Source: Clostridium frigidicarnis (GTDB lineage Bacteria > Bacillota > Clostridia > Clostridiales > Clostridiaceae). Taken from it: a stretch of DNA of 64,000 nt. The translations under genes and the position numbers were made by a program. The stretch covers positions 62,001-126,000 of the forward strand of contig NZ_FOKI01000011.1 of assembly GCF_900111985.1 (NCBI RefSeq). The letters are read 5' to 3'. The notes below the pieces were generated by a model, which did no database searches, was not told the origin of the DNA, and worked only from the letters and a program-made list of their open reading frames with translations. How positions within the stretch are numbered: the stretch's first letter is position 1; the number at the start of each line of letters is the position of its first letter. Shown in pieces: positions 1 to 8,743 of this stretch.

Positions 1-190
1 TTCTGCTAGAAATAAGTTCCCTAGTCTTTTTATGTAATATAAGGGGTAAAATTAAATAGACTAACGGAACTGGAAATGCCCTCTTTGAGGCTATTTCATA
101 TTCCTTGACAGTGTTATAAATGATTCTTCCACAAAAAGCTGGATTCAATAAATATGCTACTTCTTTTGCTCTTTCGTTCCATTCTTTCAT
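1..190 (-). CDS. ABC-three-component system middle component (partial, runs off the left edge)
   Basis: The reverse strand from the ATG at 188-190 stays open to position 1, giving 63 visible N-terminal codons. The product begins MKEWNERAKEVAYLLNPAF and continues with a hydrophobic stretch (LVYLILPLILH) and KKTRELI. The NPAFCG start followed by a 'LPLxLHKxTR' block is what I recall of ABC-3C middle components, small proteins encoded between the nuclease-like component and the Rad50-like ATPase. It starts 4 bases after the stop of the upstream gene, with a GAGGTGA Shine-Dalgarno, so the two are co-transcribed. The ATPase gene is expected just beyond the left edge. The family call is from recall of motif and context and was not aligned. 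Confidence 0.6.
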   Translation of the reverse strand, partial: MKEWNERAKEVAYLLNPAFCGRIIYNTVKEYEIASKRAFPVPLVYLILPLILHKKTRELISSR

Positions 191-194
191 ATCC

Positions 195-1379
195 TCACCT
201 CTGTTCCAATAGATGTTTTAATCGTTCCATAAAATCATTATGCCATCCTACTTTCAAATTGTTTGATAACATATGATACGAACCTCGCATGACAAAAGCA
301 TCACTACACTTAGTTCTAATACGAATATCTTGCTTTTCTATTTCTGACAATAGTTCTTTTCCTTTTGCTCTTTTTCTATTTTCAGTAAGCTCTTCTCCGT
401 ATTCAGTCAAATCATCCTGTACCGAGTAAAATGCGTGTTCCCACTCATAGATGAGCCGTTCTTCATATTTATCTAATTCATTAAGATACAACAAATCATT
501 TCTAATCCAGTTAGCTCTCTGTTGAAACGCACGATAATAATCTCTTAGACAAATCTGAATTCTATTATTCCCCAATCCAATTAACTTCAATTGTTCGTAA
601 AAAATCCTATCCTCTGATGAAATATCATCCTCACTTATTCCATCAAAAATAAAATCATCGATTGGCAAGTTATCGTAAGCATATTCTTGAGCCAAAGTGA
701 CTATAAAAGATCGAATCTGGTTCTGTGAAAAGAATACTGGCTGTTCTGAGCAAAGAGCCTCAATCGACTTCTTAAACCACCACCCTTCTAATCGTTCCAA
801 AACTAATGATTCATATTGGGGAAGGCTTGCATATTTAATCTCGGATTTAATATCATTTTCTACATCAATGATATTACAAGCTTTATCAATAATGTAAACA
901 CTTTTAAGAAGTACTTTGGCTTGCTCTTCCCCTAAAGATTTGAAAGCTCTATAATATGCCTTATGTGCTTCATTTGTCGATGTTTCACTAACACTTTTCA
1001 ACCTCTGATAAGCCATATTTATATCTCGATCTTCAGTTTCTTTTAATAAATAAGCTGCAGAGTCAGAGGGTGCTTTAGCGGTAGTAATTATAAGGAACTT
1101 TGTTTTTATTGGCAGGTCAGGTATCTCTATAATTGAATCAATCCATACTTTTAATGTTCTCCACAAATCGGTACTGGAATCTGTAAGGTTCCCATGATTT
1201 TTTACATGATGCTTAAGTTGAATCAATACTTCTGGAGCATCATCTTTATGAAACGATACATCATCAAATTTTTCTATGCTAATTTGCGCTGATTCATCAG
1301 GATTTTGTAATAATAAATTTAAAGCATAACGTACTTGGTATATATAACCTATCATTTGCTCCGTTGCTTGATGTGACAT
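195..1379 (-). CDS. ABC-3C system nuclease-like / C-terminal-domain protein
   Basis: This 394-residue soluble protein has no signal peptide. The N-terminus (EQMIGYIYQVRYALNLLL) and the following ISIEKFDDVSF ... VLIQLKHH block resemble the Cap4-like dsDNA nuclease domain (PD-(D/E)xK fold) found in ABC-3C and related conflict systems. E36, D39/D40 and the QxK near residues 54-56 are candidate catalytic residues. The rest is an alpha-helical, charged region of the kind that couples to the middle and ATPase components. A strong GAGGAGGG ribosome site precedes the ATG. The next gene starts 4 bases after its stop. In such systems the ATPase is thought to sense aberrant DNA or phage structures and license the effector. 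That role is known for the family only in outline and is inferred here. Confidence 0.6.
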   Translation of the reverse strand: MSHQATEQMIGYIYQVRYALNLLLQNPDESAQISIEKFDDVSFHKDDAPEVLIQLKHHVKNHGNLTDSSTDLWRTLKVWIDSIIEIPDLPIKTKFLIITTAKAPSDSAAYLLKETEDRDINMAYQRLKSVSETSTNEAHKAYYRAFKSLGEEQAKVLLKSVYIIDKACNIIDVENDIKSEIKYASLPQYESLVLERLEGWWFKKSIEALCSEQPVFFSQNQIRSFIVTLAQEYAYDNLPIDDFIFDGISEDDISSEDRIFYEQLKLIGLGNNRIQICLRDYYRAFQQRANWIRNDLLYLNELDKYEERLIYEWEHAFYSVQDDLTEYGEELTENRKRAKGKELLSEIEKQDIRIRTKCSDAFVMRGSYHMLSNNLKVGWHNDFMERLKHLLEQR

Positions 1380-1528
1380 ATAATTCCCTCCTCATCCATA
1401 ATATTTTTGTAATACCTGTAAATACCTAAATCTGTTTCACAAATATCCCTCAAAATAATTTATATAGATGCTAACTAATATTTCACCCTAAAGTCTAATC
1501 GTTTTTGTACATTGCTTAGTCCCTGTAA

Positions 1529-2536
1529 TTAACACTTATTTTTTTCTCCATTACCTAACAACTTTATTTCCAAGTCTTCTAGCGCCTTAATATAGTCTTT
1601 TTCTACTTTATAAACATCACCACTATTCAAGACTTTATACTTTTTATACTCTTCTTTGTCCTTCACTTCAGCAGTCTTAGCACTTATCTTTCCAGCATGA
1701 GTGAGAATTTCATGCTTAGATAATTTTAGGAATCCATCAAGTGTCTCCATCCAATCAGACATATACATTGGAATTTTTCTTCTAGCCTGCATCTCTGCAA
1801 ATTCTAAGTAAACTGATACCACACTATTCAAAGCAGCTAATTCATCTTCTGTACAGTAATTTTTTGCTACTAATGCGTCTGCCTGTGTAGGATATTCACC
1901 CTTGAAGCTGAGCATCCCCATATGTGGTTTATCCGCATCCACTGAGTAATAAATTTTTTCAGCAGCAGTTTGCCCATGTGCTGCCCAATGCATTTTATTT
2001 TGAACTGTCTTAAAAAATAACATTGAAGATTCCATTCGTGGATCATAATCTACACTAGTAGCATAGATATCAAGAACTTTTCTCCAAAATACTTTTTCTG
2101 ATGAGCGAATATCACGTATGCGTTCTAACAGTTCATCAAAATACAGCCCACCACCATTATTTTTTAGGAGGTCATCATTCATAGCGAATCCTTTTTTCAT
2201 ATATTCTTTTAAGACATTACTAGCCCAAATTCTGAACTGGGTGCCTCTTAGAGACTTTACACGATAACCAACTGAAATAATGACATCCAAATTATAATAA
2301 TCAACTTGATAATCTTTTCCGTCAGAAGCAGTGTAGGCAAATTTTGCCCATACTGAATTTTTCTCAAGCTCACCTTCTTTGAAAATATTTCTTATATGCT
2401 TACCAATTACACTTCTATCTCGCTGAAATAATTCTGCCATTTGGTCAATAGAAAGCCAAACTGTATCGTCCTCAAAAGTTGTTTCTATTTTAGTCAAACC
2501 ATCTTCGGTTTGATACATTATGATTTCAGATTTCAT
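1529..2536 (-). CDS. rhuM: RhuM family protein
   Basis: This 335-residue protein matches the RhuM family (first named from Salmonella pathogenicity island 3). It starts with a TVWLSIDQMAELFQRDRSVIGKHIRNIF helix-turn-helix-like segment, has the family block YYNLDVIISVGYRVKSLRGTQFRIWA, and ends in a helical region containing MYMSDWMETLDGFL. The molecular role of RhuM is not established. The genes are often found in mobile or restriction-modification islands, which fits the ABC-3C genes downstream. The ATG at 2536 has AAGGAG seven bases upstream, so it is preferred over the in-frame GTG two codons earlier that overlaps this site. A 149-base gap separates it from the ABC-3C gene, so co-transcription is possible but unproven. 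Confidence 0.85.
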   Translation of the reverse strand: MKSEIIMYQTEDGLTKIETTFEDDTVWLSIDQMAELFQRDRSVIGKHIRNIFKEGELEKNSVWAKFAYTASDGKDYQVDYYNLDVIISVGYRVKSLRGTQFRIWASNVLKEYMKKGFAMNDDLLKNNGGGLYFDELLERIRDIRSSEKVFWRKVLDIYATSVDYDPRMESSMLFFKTVQNKMHWAAHGQTAAEKIYYSVDADKPHMGMLSFKGEYPTQADALVAKNYCTEDELAALNSVVSVYLEFAEMQARRKIPMYMSDWMETLDGFLKLSKHEILTHAGKISAKTAEVKDKEEYKKYKVLNSGDVYKVEKDYIKALEDLEIKLLGNGEKNKC

Positions 2537-2602
2537 ATTCACGCTCCTTACATATTCTTCTTTTATTATACATCTTTCATCAAAAGATTTCCATTATTGC
2601 AT

Positions 2603-2652
2603 TAAAAAGAGGCCAAGTTAAAGTGTCATTTTATTGACTCAGACTTAGCCTC
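2603..2652 (-). terminator. Rho-independent terminator after rlmD
   Basis: On the minus strand the arms GAGGCtAAGT and ACTTgGCCTC close a loop of about 24 bases and are followed by a T run (2603-2608). It lies about 55 bases past the rlmD stop and separates rlmD from the rhuM/ABC-3C island. Confidence 0.75.
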
Positions 2653-2704
2653 TAGTATTATGATATTTTCTTTAAGGATACTATCTATATAATACTTAAA
2701 TAAG

Positions 2705-4405
2705 TTAAATTAAAGCAAAATACTTCAATGCATCTTTGATTGCTTCTACCTTTTCAGGTGTTGGGTGATTTCTTGAATTTTTCAATTCCTCTACTGAATT
2801 TGGTGCATCATACATTCGTAATCCTAAATCTCTCTTTACTTCCGCAATATAGGCAGTATGCACTTTAAATCCATATTTACCCTCTACATACTCTTGTATC
2901 ATTTTATAGGTAACTCTTTCGCTTGGCTTATACTCCTCAGCTTTTTCAGCTATTTTACCCACAGGAATTTTGCCGTCACCATTACCAAACTCCACATTTA
3001 CGTTGATATGAGTATCTGCTTTTTTGTGGGAAAGAAGTACTACCGTCTCCACGTGACTACTATGAGGGAACATATCCACAGGTTGAACCTCATCTATAGA
3101 ATATCCTAAGTCCCTAAGAACACATAAATCTCTAGCCAAAGTACTTGGGTCACAGGATACATAAACTACTCTCTTAGGACTCATCTTACCTATGGCTTCC
3201 AAAAGCTCTTTTCCACAGCCCTTTCTTGGTGGGTCCACAACAACAACATCTGCATAAACTCCCTTATCAATCATATATGGAATCACTTTTTCAGCTTCTC
3301 CAACGATAAACTCAGCATTATCCACGCCATTCTCCACTGCATTTATCTTTGCATTCTCTATGGCTGGCGCAACTATCTCCACTCCATAGACCTTCTTAGC
3401 ATTCTTTGATAAGAATAAAGATATTGTTCCTGTTCCGCAATAGGCATCAAAAACAACTTCATTTCCAGTTAATCCTGCATACTCAAGAGCTTTCTTATAA
3501 AGCACTTCTGTTTGATCTGGATTTACCTGAAAGAAAGATAATGGAGATATATTAAAGTGAAATTCTCCTATATAATCTTTTATATTATCGCTTCCCCAAA
3601 GGGTTATACATTCCTCTCCAAGAACCACATTTGTATTCTTAGGATTTATATTTTGTATTATGCTTTTTATTCCAGTTATATTATTTCTTAAAAGTGCTAT
3701 CAGCTCTTCTTTACCATTTAAATCCTTTGAAGCAGTTACTATAACCACCATGATTTCTTTAGTTTTATAGCCTTTTCTAACCATTATATGTCTTACTCTA
3801 TTTTTCAAATCTGCTTTATCCCTTTTATCATTATGATCTTTTTCATCATAAGCTTTTATGTTGTTGTTTTTCATCCAGTGCTTAACTAGTTCAACAACCT
3901 TATCAGCCTCTTCATGTTGAATATTGCAGCTTTCCATGCTTATTATGTCATGGCTTCTTGGGGCATAGAAACCTACTTGTATTTCTCCATTACGCTCCCC
4001 AACTGGAAGCTGAACTTTATTTCTATATCTATAAGGATTATCATTCATTCCTAAAGTATCAAGAACAGTTACATCATTTATTCTTCCTATTTTACTTAAG
4101 CAATCCTTAACTCTATCTCTTTTGAATTCTAATTGTTTTTCATAGCTTAAATGCTGAAGACTACATCCACCACATCTTTTATATATTGGACATACAGCCT
4201 CTCTTCTATGTTCACTTTCTTCTATTATTTCAATAAGCTTACCAAAAGCAAAGTTCTTATTAACCTTAACTATTTTTATCTTAACTTTTTCTCCAATTAA
4301 CGCTCCTTGTATAAAGATTGGAAAGTTATCTATTTTTGCAACTCCCTCTCCCTCATATCCTAAAGAAACTATATCTAACACATAATCTTTATTCTTTTCA
4401 ACCAA
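2705..4405 (-). CDS. rlmD: 23S rRNA (uracil-C5)-methyltransferase, RlmD/RlmCD (RumA) type
   Basis: The protein (566 residues) transfers a methyl group from SAM to C5 of uracil in 23S rRNA. A TRAM RNA-binding domain occupies about residues 1-60. It is followed by the cysteine cluster [10 protein letters not shown] that binds a 4Fe-4S cluster. A Rossmann methyltransferase domain contains [14 protein letters not shown], the DPPRKGC motif and the nucleophile block [13 protein letters not shown]. After the usual end (HVETVVLL) there is an extra tail of about 105 residues (rich in K/E, with [16 protein letters not shown] and [12 protein letters not shown]). Relatives are usually about 450 residues; I recall similar tails in other clostridial copies. 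The start is TTG, nine bases after AGGAGG. It appears monocistronic. Confidence 0.9.
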   Translation of the reverse strand: MVEKNKDYVLDIVSLGYEGEGVAKIDNFPIFIQGALIGEKVKIKIVKVNKNFAFGKLIEIIEESEHRREAVCPIYKRCGGCSLQHLSYEKQLEFKRDRVKDCLSKIGRINDVTVLDTLGMNDNPYRYRNKVQLPVGERNGEIQVGFYAPRSHDIISMESCNIQHEEADKVVELVKHWMKNNNIKAYDEKDHNDKRDKADLKNRVRHIMVRKGYKTKEIMVVIVTASKDLNGKEELIALLRNNITGIKSIIQNINPKNTNVVLGEECITLWGSDNIKDYIGEFHFNISPLSFFQVNPDQTEVLYKKALEYAGLTGNEVVFDAYCGTGTISLFLSKNAKKVYGVEIVAPAIENAKINAVENGVDNAEFIVGEAEKVIPYMIDKGVYADVVVVDPPRKGCGKELLEAIGKMSPKRVVYVSCDPSTLARDLCVLRDLGYSIDEVQPVDMFPHSSHVETVVLLSHKKADTHINVNVEFGNGDGKIPVGKIAEKAEEYKPSERVTYKMIQEYVEGKYGFKVHTAYIAEVKRDLGLRMYDAPNSVEELKNSRNHPTPEKVEAIKDALKYFALI

Positions 4406-4772
4406 TATTAAATTCCTCCTATAATACTATGTATTTAAAATTTATCTTATATCCATCAACTATAACCATTCCAAAAGGCTACGGCCTTTTTAGTGACAAG
4501 TTTAAAGTGACAAGTGACAAATTGATGTTGAAAACCACTGGTTTTCTTTAATTATATTTTTTAATTTTAAAATCTTCTCAAGAAGATTTATCCGCAACTT
4601 GTCACTTGCCACTTGTCACTCAATAAAGTTCTCAATTTGTTTAAAAACTCCATATGTTTTAATTACTTAATCAAGTTATCCTCAGATTTAAACTTGCTTG
4701 TCACTTGCAACTAATAACTTGTAAATTAATAAAGTTATCTCATTTTTTACTTTACTATTGTATCACATTCCT
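4406..4772. repeat. Intergenic region with AGTGACAAGTGACA-type microrepeats
   Basis: No gene is visible in these 367 bases. AGTGACAAG-type arms at 4492-4521 are inverted relative to ACTTGTCACTTGCCACTTG at 4598-4620, and a second right arm (GCTTGTCACTTGC, about 4697-4709) repeats the 4598 copy together with the following AATAAAGTT. Short pieces of the same sequence occur near 15760 (CACTTGTCACT) and 35241 (AGTGACAAGT). They look like worn copies of a small dispersed element. Confidence 0.5.
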
Positions 4773-5126
4773 TTATGATTTTGTTTCTTTAATGCTATTA
4801 AATATATACCGTCTTCTTATTTTTAATAATAATAATGTTCCCATACCAATTAAAATAATTATATCGTTATTAAGATTAATATCGTAAATTATTGCTATTA
4901 AAACATATGCATAAACCATTACAAGTAAAGTTAATACAAACATATCATTTATGCCGATTTTTTTTATTTGTTTCTTGTTAGGATTATACCTTTTAAGTTT
5001 TTTCACTATCTCCTCATTATAATAAGAGTAGTCTGAGTTTTTTATAGCTTCATACGCTGATCTTCCTTCTTTTTTTATTATCACTAAAATGAAAAGTGTA
5101 ACAACTGATATGCTCATAATTATCAT
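4773..5126 (-). CDS. Small two-helix membrane protein, paralogue of the gene at 11758 (possible immunity protein)
   Basis: This 117-residue protein has an N-terminal membrane helix (MIIMSISVVTLFILVII), a charged cytosolic stretch, and one or two C-terminal helices ending in KIRRRYIF. I do not recognise a family. It clearly shares SDYS.Y, NP.K.QIK..GIND, IYDI.L and LKI.R with the 124-residue product at 11758-12132, so the two are paralogues placed at the two ends of the bacteriocin-like locus. Small membrane proteins with this arrangement often give immunity to the producer, which is an inference here. AAGGAGG seven bases before the ATG at 5126 sets the start; an upstream in-frame ATG at 5222 lacks such a site. 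Confidence 0.6.
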   Translation of the reverse strand: MIIMSISVVTLFILVIIKKEGRSAYEAIKNSDYSYYNEEIVKKLKRYNPNKKQIKKIGINDMFVLTLLVMVYAYVLIAIIYDINLNNDIIILIGMGTLLLLKIRRRYIFNSIKETKS

Positions 5127-5312
5127 GGTGGATTCCTCCTTGTATTTATATATATTTGAAAACTGAGAATTGAAAAGACATGACCTTAATATTATGTGTT
5201 TTACATCTAATACCAAGTTCATGCCTTAATTAATCCTTTGAAGTAACTTCTCTTATATTAATAATATTGTTCTTATGTATAAAATATTATTGTTTTTTAT
5301 ATGTATTTTTTT

Positions 5313-5324
5313 CAATGTGCCTTA
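5313..5324. repeat. Family A repeat, single end
   Basis: CAATGTGCCTTA is one end of the family A element (GAATGTGCCTTA). The TAA stop codon of the 99-residue gene at 5322 is formed by the repeat end itself. Confidence 0.5.
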
Positions 5325-5621
5325 TTGCAATAAAATTTTTCTAGCATTTCCAAGTTTACTGATTATATTTTGTAAAACTAATGGAAATTCTTTAAATTCT
5401 ATTATTTTAATATTATTATCAAGTTTTTCATCAAAAAACCTATCAAATTCATAATATAGTCTTTTGGTTACCGCACTTTTATGTATAAAACATGGTTCTG
5501 AATCACAGAAATATTCAATACTTTTTTCAACTATAATACTTTCTGAGATTGGTAATTTATAAAGTTCTCCATCATATATAATAGAGCTATCCTCGCTTAA
5601 TATCTTAATGATTCTTACCAT
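5322..5621 (-). CDS. Hypothetical protein of the bacteriocin-like locus
   Basis: This 99-residue soluble, acidic protein begins MVRIIKILSEDSSIIYDGEL and is not recognised. It has two cysteines close together (FCDSEPCF, about residues 39 and 44) and an otherwise mixed alpha/beta-looking sequence without a signal peptide or membrane segment. GGAGGGGGC precedes the ATG. It lies downstream of the redox and export genes, separated from the DsbD-like gene by a 70-base family A repeat, so it may be transcribed separately. It could be an immunity or accessory protein, but nothing in the sequence proves that. Confidence 0.55.
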   Translation of the reverse strand: MVRIIKILSEDSSIIYDGELYKLPISESIIVEKSIEYFCDSEPCFIHKSAVTKRLYYEFDRFFDEKLDNNIKIIEFKEFPLVLQNIISKLGNARKILLQ

Positions 5622-5645
5622 TTTGCCCCCTCCTTATATCTGTAT

Positions 5646-5715
5646 AAGTCACATGAAAGAAAACAACAAGTTAAATATACTAGCATACTGACTTGTTATT
5701 TTTTGAATGCGCCTA
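5646..5715. repeat. Family A inverted repeat element (short copy)
   Basis: The element has a left end like TAAGtCACATG, then AACAAGT, a core containing ACTAGCATACT, then ACTTGTTATTTTTTGAATG and the right end CGCCTAA. The right half matches the copy at 16869-17032 almost base for base, and the arms can fold on each other. It fills the gap between the 99-residue gene and the DsbD-like gene. Confidence 0.65.
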
Positions 5716-5721
5716 ATTTCA

Positions 5722-6870
5722 TCAAAGTGTAAAAACTACAAATAAACAAAACAAGAAGATTAATATTGCATTAAATAGTTTTATTAGGTATATCTTGTCC
5801 ACAAAAAATGTTGATACTTTAAACATATCTGTTCCTTTATCAAGAATTAGTACAATTATTATTGGCGGTATAATAAAGGTTAAATCATATAAAAATAAAT
5901 ATAAAAAAGCTTGAAGTGAATATTCACTGCTTTGCTTTATCATATAACTTATACTAGCCAAGTATATTTGTCCTGTACACAAAAATTCTCCTAATGAAAT
6001 AACTACACCTAATACAAAACTTATTATAATTAAAATTTTACCATTTTTATTTTCAAGGAAATTTTTTATTATATTATGATTAAAACGTCTTACATTCTTT
6101 GGCAGTTGATTTTTTATTTCACCAAATTTTTCTTTCCTTGCTTTGAAAAAATCATTCAGATTTAAGTAAATTATTATAGCAGAAAATAATATAACTAATA
6201 TTTTAATTACATTATTATAAGAATTAAGACTCACCTTAGATATTGATGAATATAATAATGAACCTATTAATAAATATGCTATGAATTTACCTAAAATAAA
6301 ACTAAAACCAAGTTTCTTTATACCAATATTTTTTACACTTATAAGTGAGATAAAAAATAATAGCATAGATATAGAACAAGGATTAAGTCCATTAATAAAT
6401 CCTGTAAGGATAAATCCAAAGATGTTATATAATGATACTTTTTTTTCTAATTTAGCTTCATCCAATATTGGTGTTGATTCTATATTGTCATTATCTAAAA
6501 TTTTTTCTATTACAGGTCTTATGTTAGATTCATCTTTAATATACTGGTTTGAGACAAATATTATTGGTACTTCTGAACTCTTTTCATTTAAATTATATTC
6601 ATTATTGTACTTTAACAGCAGTTCAAAATTTTCACTTTTACTGATATCATAACTATACACGTTAATATTTTTGTATTCTTCTTGCAAGTTATCTAGTCTT
6701 TCTTCAAACTTGTTGCAATTATTGCATAATGGTACCTTGAAATATATTACATCTACTTCATTAGTCTTAGCATATGTTGTGTTTATGTTAAACATATTAA
6801 GGCATATTATTATAAGAAAAAATACCTTGAAAATGTTTTTTATTTTTTTACTTATACATATATTATTCAT
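5722..6870 (-). CDS. Membrane thiol-disulfide protein: extracellular thioredoxin-like domain plus CcdA/DsbD-type transmembrane domain
   Basis: This 382-residue protein has three parts. An N-terminal signal sequence or anchor spans about 12-34 (ending TTYA). A small thioredoxin/glutaredoxin-like domain carries C49-N-N-C52 and a VPIIFV cis-proline region near 101. A polytopic part (about 148-382, six or more helices) has C165 in the NPCS motif and C298 in LCTGQIY. These paired membrane cysteines are the hallmark of CcdA/DsbD proteins, which carry electrons across the membrane to exported thiol proteins. It lies immediately after a DsbA-like gene, so the two probably act together on an exported cysteine-containing peptide, most simply the product at 11098. 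Whether it reduces or oxidises its partner cannot be told from sequence. Confidence 0.8.
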   Translation of the reverse strand: MNNICISKKIKNIFKVFFLIIICLNMFNINTTYAKTNEVDVIYFKVPLCNNCNKFEERLDNLQEEYKNINVYSYDISKSENFELLLKYNNEYNLNEKSSEVPIIFVSNQYIKDESNIRPVIEKILDNDNIESTPILDEAKLEKKVSLYNIFGFILTGFINGLNPCSISMLLFFISLISVKNIGIKKLGFSFILGKFIAYLLIGSLLYSSISKVSLNSYNNVIKILVILFSAIIIYLNLNDFFKARKEKFGEIKNQLPKNVRRFNHNIIKNFLENKNGKILIIISFVLGVVISLGEFLCTGQIYLASISYMIKQSSEYSLQAFLYLFLYDLTFIIPPIIIVLILDKGTDMFKVSTFFVDKIYLIKLFNAILIFLFCLFVVFTL

Positions 6871-6969
6871 GCACTTATCCCCTTCAATTTTATTATTAAT
6901 TGATGTAGAGCAAATCTTCTTTTAGAGAGTGTTACAGATGCTAGTCATCAGATAAAACTTCCAGGTAAT

Positions 6970-7554
6970 CTATTTTTTGCTGTTTAATATATTTTCAACA
7001 ATCTGTTTAAATTCGTCTTCTTTATAAACCCCAACCATTTTTTCAGTACCTAAATATAATGTTGGTATTACCGTAATATTTAGATCTTCTATTTCTTTCT
7101 TTATTTCCTTGCTATGATTTTTTCTTTCATTATATAAATCTTCCCCTAGGTAAGATTTTGAATCTTCCTCTGTTTGTGGATTAGTATACTTATCCTTTTC
7201 ATTAAATATTTTATCTAATTCCTTATAATCCTCAGTAGAGAGTTTAGGAATGTTTAAATACATATTTTCATTTGTCAGCTTAAATATTAAAACAACTTTT
7301 TTATCGTTTATGTATTCTAATAGTGTATCCCCAATATTTTCATTAAGCTTTTTGCAATCTGGACAATTAAAGTCGGAGTATTCATATATTTTCACCGGAG
7401 CATTAATATCTCCAAAAATCATTCCCTTATCAGTTATACTATTAGCATTATTTTTTTTATTTAACTCTATGGGTTTTATGATAAAAACCCCTACTATTAA
7501 TAATATAGCCCCCATTAAAATAAGAAGTTTATTCATTTTTGATTTACTCTTCAC
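6970..7554 (-). CDS. DsbA-like membrane-anchored thiol-disulfide oxidoreductase
   Basis: This 194-residue protein has an N-terminal uncleaved anchor (about 8-27), then a thioredoxin-fold domain starting IFGDINAPVKIYEYSDFNCPDC. The active site is C64-P-D-C67, and the cis-proline loop VIPT lies near residue 163, followed by an LGTEKMVGV strand. The layout is that of BdbD/DsbA-type exported oxidoreductases, which form disulfides in secreted proteins. Its ATG overlaps the stop of the upstream membrane-protein gene by 4 bases (ATGA), showing translational coupling within the bacteriocin-like operon. The probable substrate is the four-cysteine peptide encoded at 11098, by analogy with sublancin-type loci that carry their own Bdb proteins. 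Confidence 0.8.
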   Translation of the reverse strand: MKSKSKMNKLLILMGAILLIVGVFIIKPIELNKKNNANSITDKGMIFGDINAPVKIYEYSDFNCPDCKKLNENIGDTLLEYINDKKVVLIFKLTNENMYLNIPKLSTEDYKELDKIFNEKDKYTNPQTEEDSKSYLGEDLYNERKNHSKEIKKEIEDLNITVIPTLYLGTEKMVGVYKEDEFKQIVENILNSKK

Positions 7555-7826
7555 TGTACCTTACTTCCTTTAAATAAAATATTTTTTAAAACTGATAATA
7601 TAATAATTATAAGGAATAGCCCTATTATTAAAATGAAATATGAAAATTTAATATTAAATGCATATCCATTATCTCCATTTTTAATAATCTCTATTGTATT
7701 AAAGAATATATTTCCACTTTCATGAGTAAACATTTTTGTTAGCATTGTTGCCACTGTTACCACTGGTAAAACTATTATGCTTAGAATAGCTGCTAAGGTA
7801 TATGTGTTTTTACTAACTTTAACCAT
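7551..7826 (-). CDS. Small two-helix membrane protein of the bacteriocin-like operon
   Basis: This 91-residue protein has two predicted membrane helices: TLAAILSIIVLPVVTVATML near the N-terminus and FSYFILIIGLFLIIIILSVL near the C-terminus, with a short external loop between them. It is not a family I recognise. The ATG at 7826 sits seven bases after GGAGGG. It lies 17 bases after the PqqD-M50 gene and overlaps the DsbA-like gene by 4 bases, so it belongs to the operon. It could be a third subunit of the exporter or an immunity protein. Confidence 0.6.
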   Translation of the reverse strand: MVKVSKNTYTLAAILSIIVLPVVTVATMLTKMFTHESGNIFFNTIEIIKNGDNGYAFNIKFSYFILIIGLFLIIIILSVLKNILFKGSKVQ

Positions 7827-7843
7827 ATGAATTCCCTCCATTT

Positions 7844-8743
7844 CTAAATTATTTTATTTCTATATCTCATTATCATTATTTGTTTAACAACATTTTTCCC
7901 ATCTCCAGTAAATGGCAAGCAATGTATCAATTGAAGAATAAACATAGCTGCAAATATGTTAGCTTGTGAATTATATTGCCATTCTTTAAGCAATGTAGCA
8001 CTTATTAAGTACATCAGTATCCCTAAAATTCCTGGAATCAATGGTCCTGATAATGATACAATAATATTAATTTTCGGATCTTTCTCTACAGGTCTTACAA
8101 ATCTCACTCCAAAAGGACTTACCCCCATAAACCCTATGGTTTTATCTCTTTTTTGAATCCAAAAAGAATATACGTGAGATATTTCATGTAGGCTTGTACT
8201 TAAAATTAACCCAATAAAAGCAATCGTAACTCCTAATGAAAAATTTAAAGCTAACCTCACTGTAGATGAATTTTCGCTTGTTATATATATGATTTTGCTT
8301 AATATATAAAGAATCAATGTCCACACAAAGAAGATTCCTATTTTCTTAATTACTAAGTTATTTATGGAATTGAACGCTGAAAAAAAACTACTGTTATTTA
8401 TAATTGTTCTTTCCTTATAACCTTTTTTATATTGTGCTATAAAATTTATTAATATCTTTTGCATCTTTTTATTAGAAATATATTTCCAATTTAAAAGATA
8501 GTTTTTATTTAACTCGTCTAAAAGATTGTTTACATCCTTATAAAGGACATCATAGTTTATTTTAAATTCTTTATTTGCTTCCTCAGTAATTTCGCTTACG
8601 CTTTTCCTTCCATCAACTAACTGTAGTATCTTATTTGTAGTTTCATTTATAGGAACTTTAGCATGTAATTGATTATCTAAAATATAGTCTTCATGTAATT
8701 CAACACTTTTAGCTAAATACGGAACTTTTTTTAAATTACTCAT
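7844..8743 (-). CDS. PqqD-domain / M50-type zinc metalloprotease membrane protein
   Basis: This 299-residue protein joins two parts. Residues about 12-92 resemble a PqqD-like RiPP recognition element (ETTNKILQLVDGRKSVSEITEEANKEF). The rest is a polytopic membrane domain with HEISH near residue 186 and a second motif LPFTGDGKN near 277, the HExxH and (N/L)PxxxxDG pair of site-2-protease-like M50 enzymes. Proteins of this build (YydH-like) occur in ribosomal peptide loci and are thought to recognise the leader by the PqqD domain and cut it in or at the membrane. It overlaps the ABC permease gene by 8 bases. No radical SAM gene, the usual partner in the yyd locus, is present here. Confidence 0.75.
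   Translation of the reverse strand: MSNLKKVPYLAKSVELHEDYILDNQLHAKVPINETTNKILQLVDGRKSVSEITEEANKEFKINYDVLYKDVNNLLDELNKNYLLNWKYISNKKMQKILINFIAQYKKGYKERTIINNSSFFSAFNSINNLVIKKIGIFFVWTLILYILSKIIYITSENSSTVRLALNFSLGVTIAFIGLILSTSLHEISHVYSFWIQKRDKTIGFMGVSPFGVRFVRPVEKDPKINIIVSLSGPLIPGILGILMYLISATLLKEWQYNSQANIFAAMFILQLIHCLPFTGDGKNVVKQIMIMRYRNKII

Noticed and set aside
4318-4551. 77-residue reading frame across the rlmD start and intergenic repeats
   Set aside because: Overlaps rlmD antisense and runs into the AGTGACAAG microrepeats; no ribosome site or recognisable protein features.
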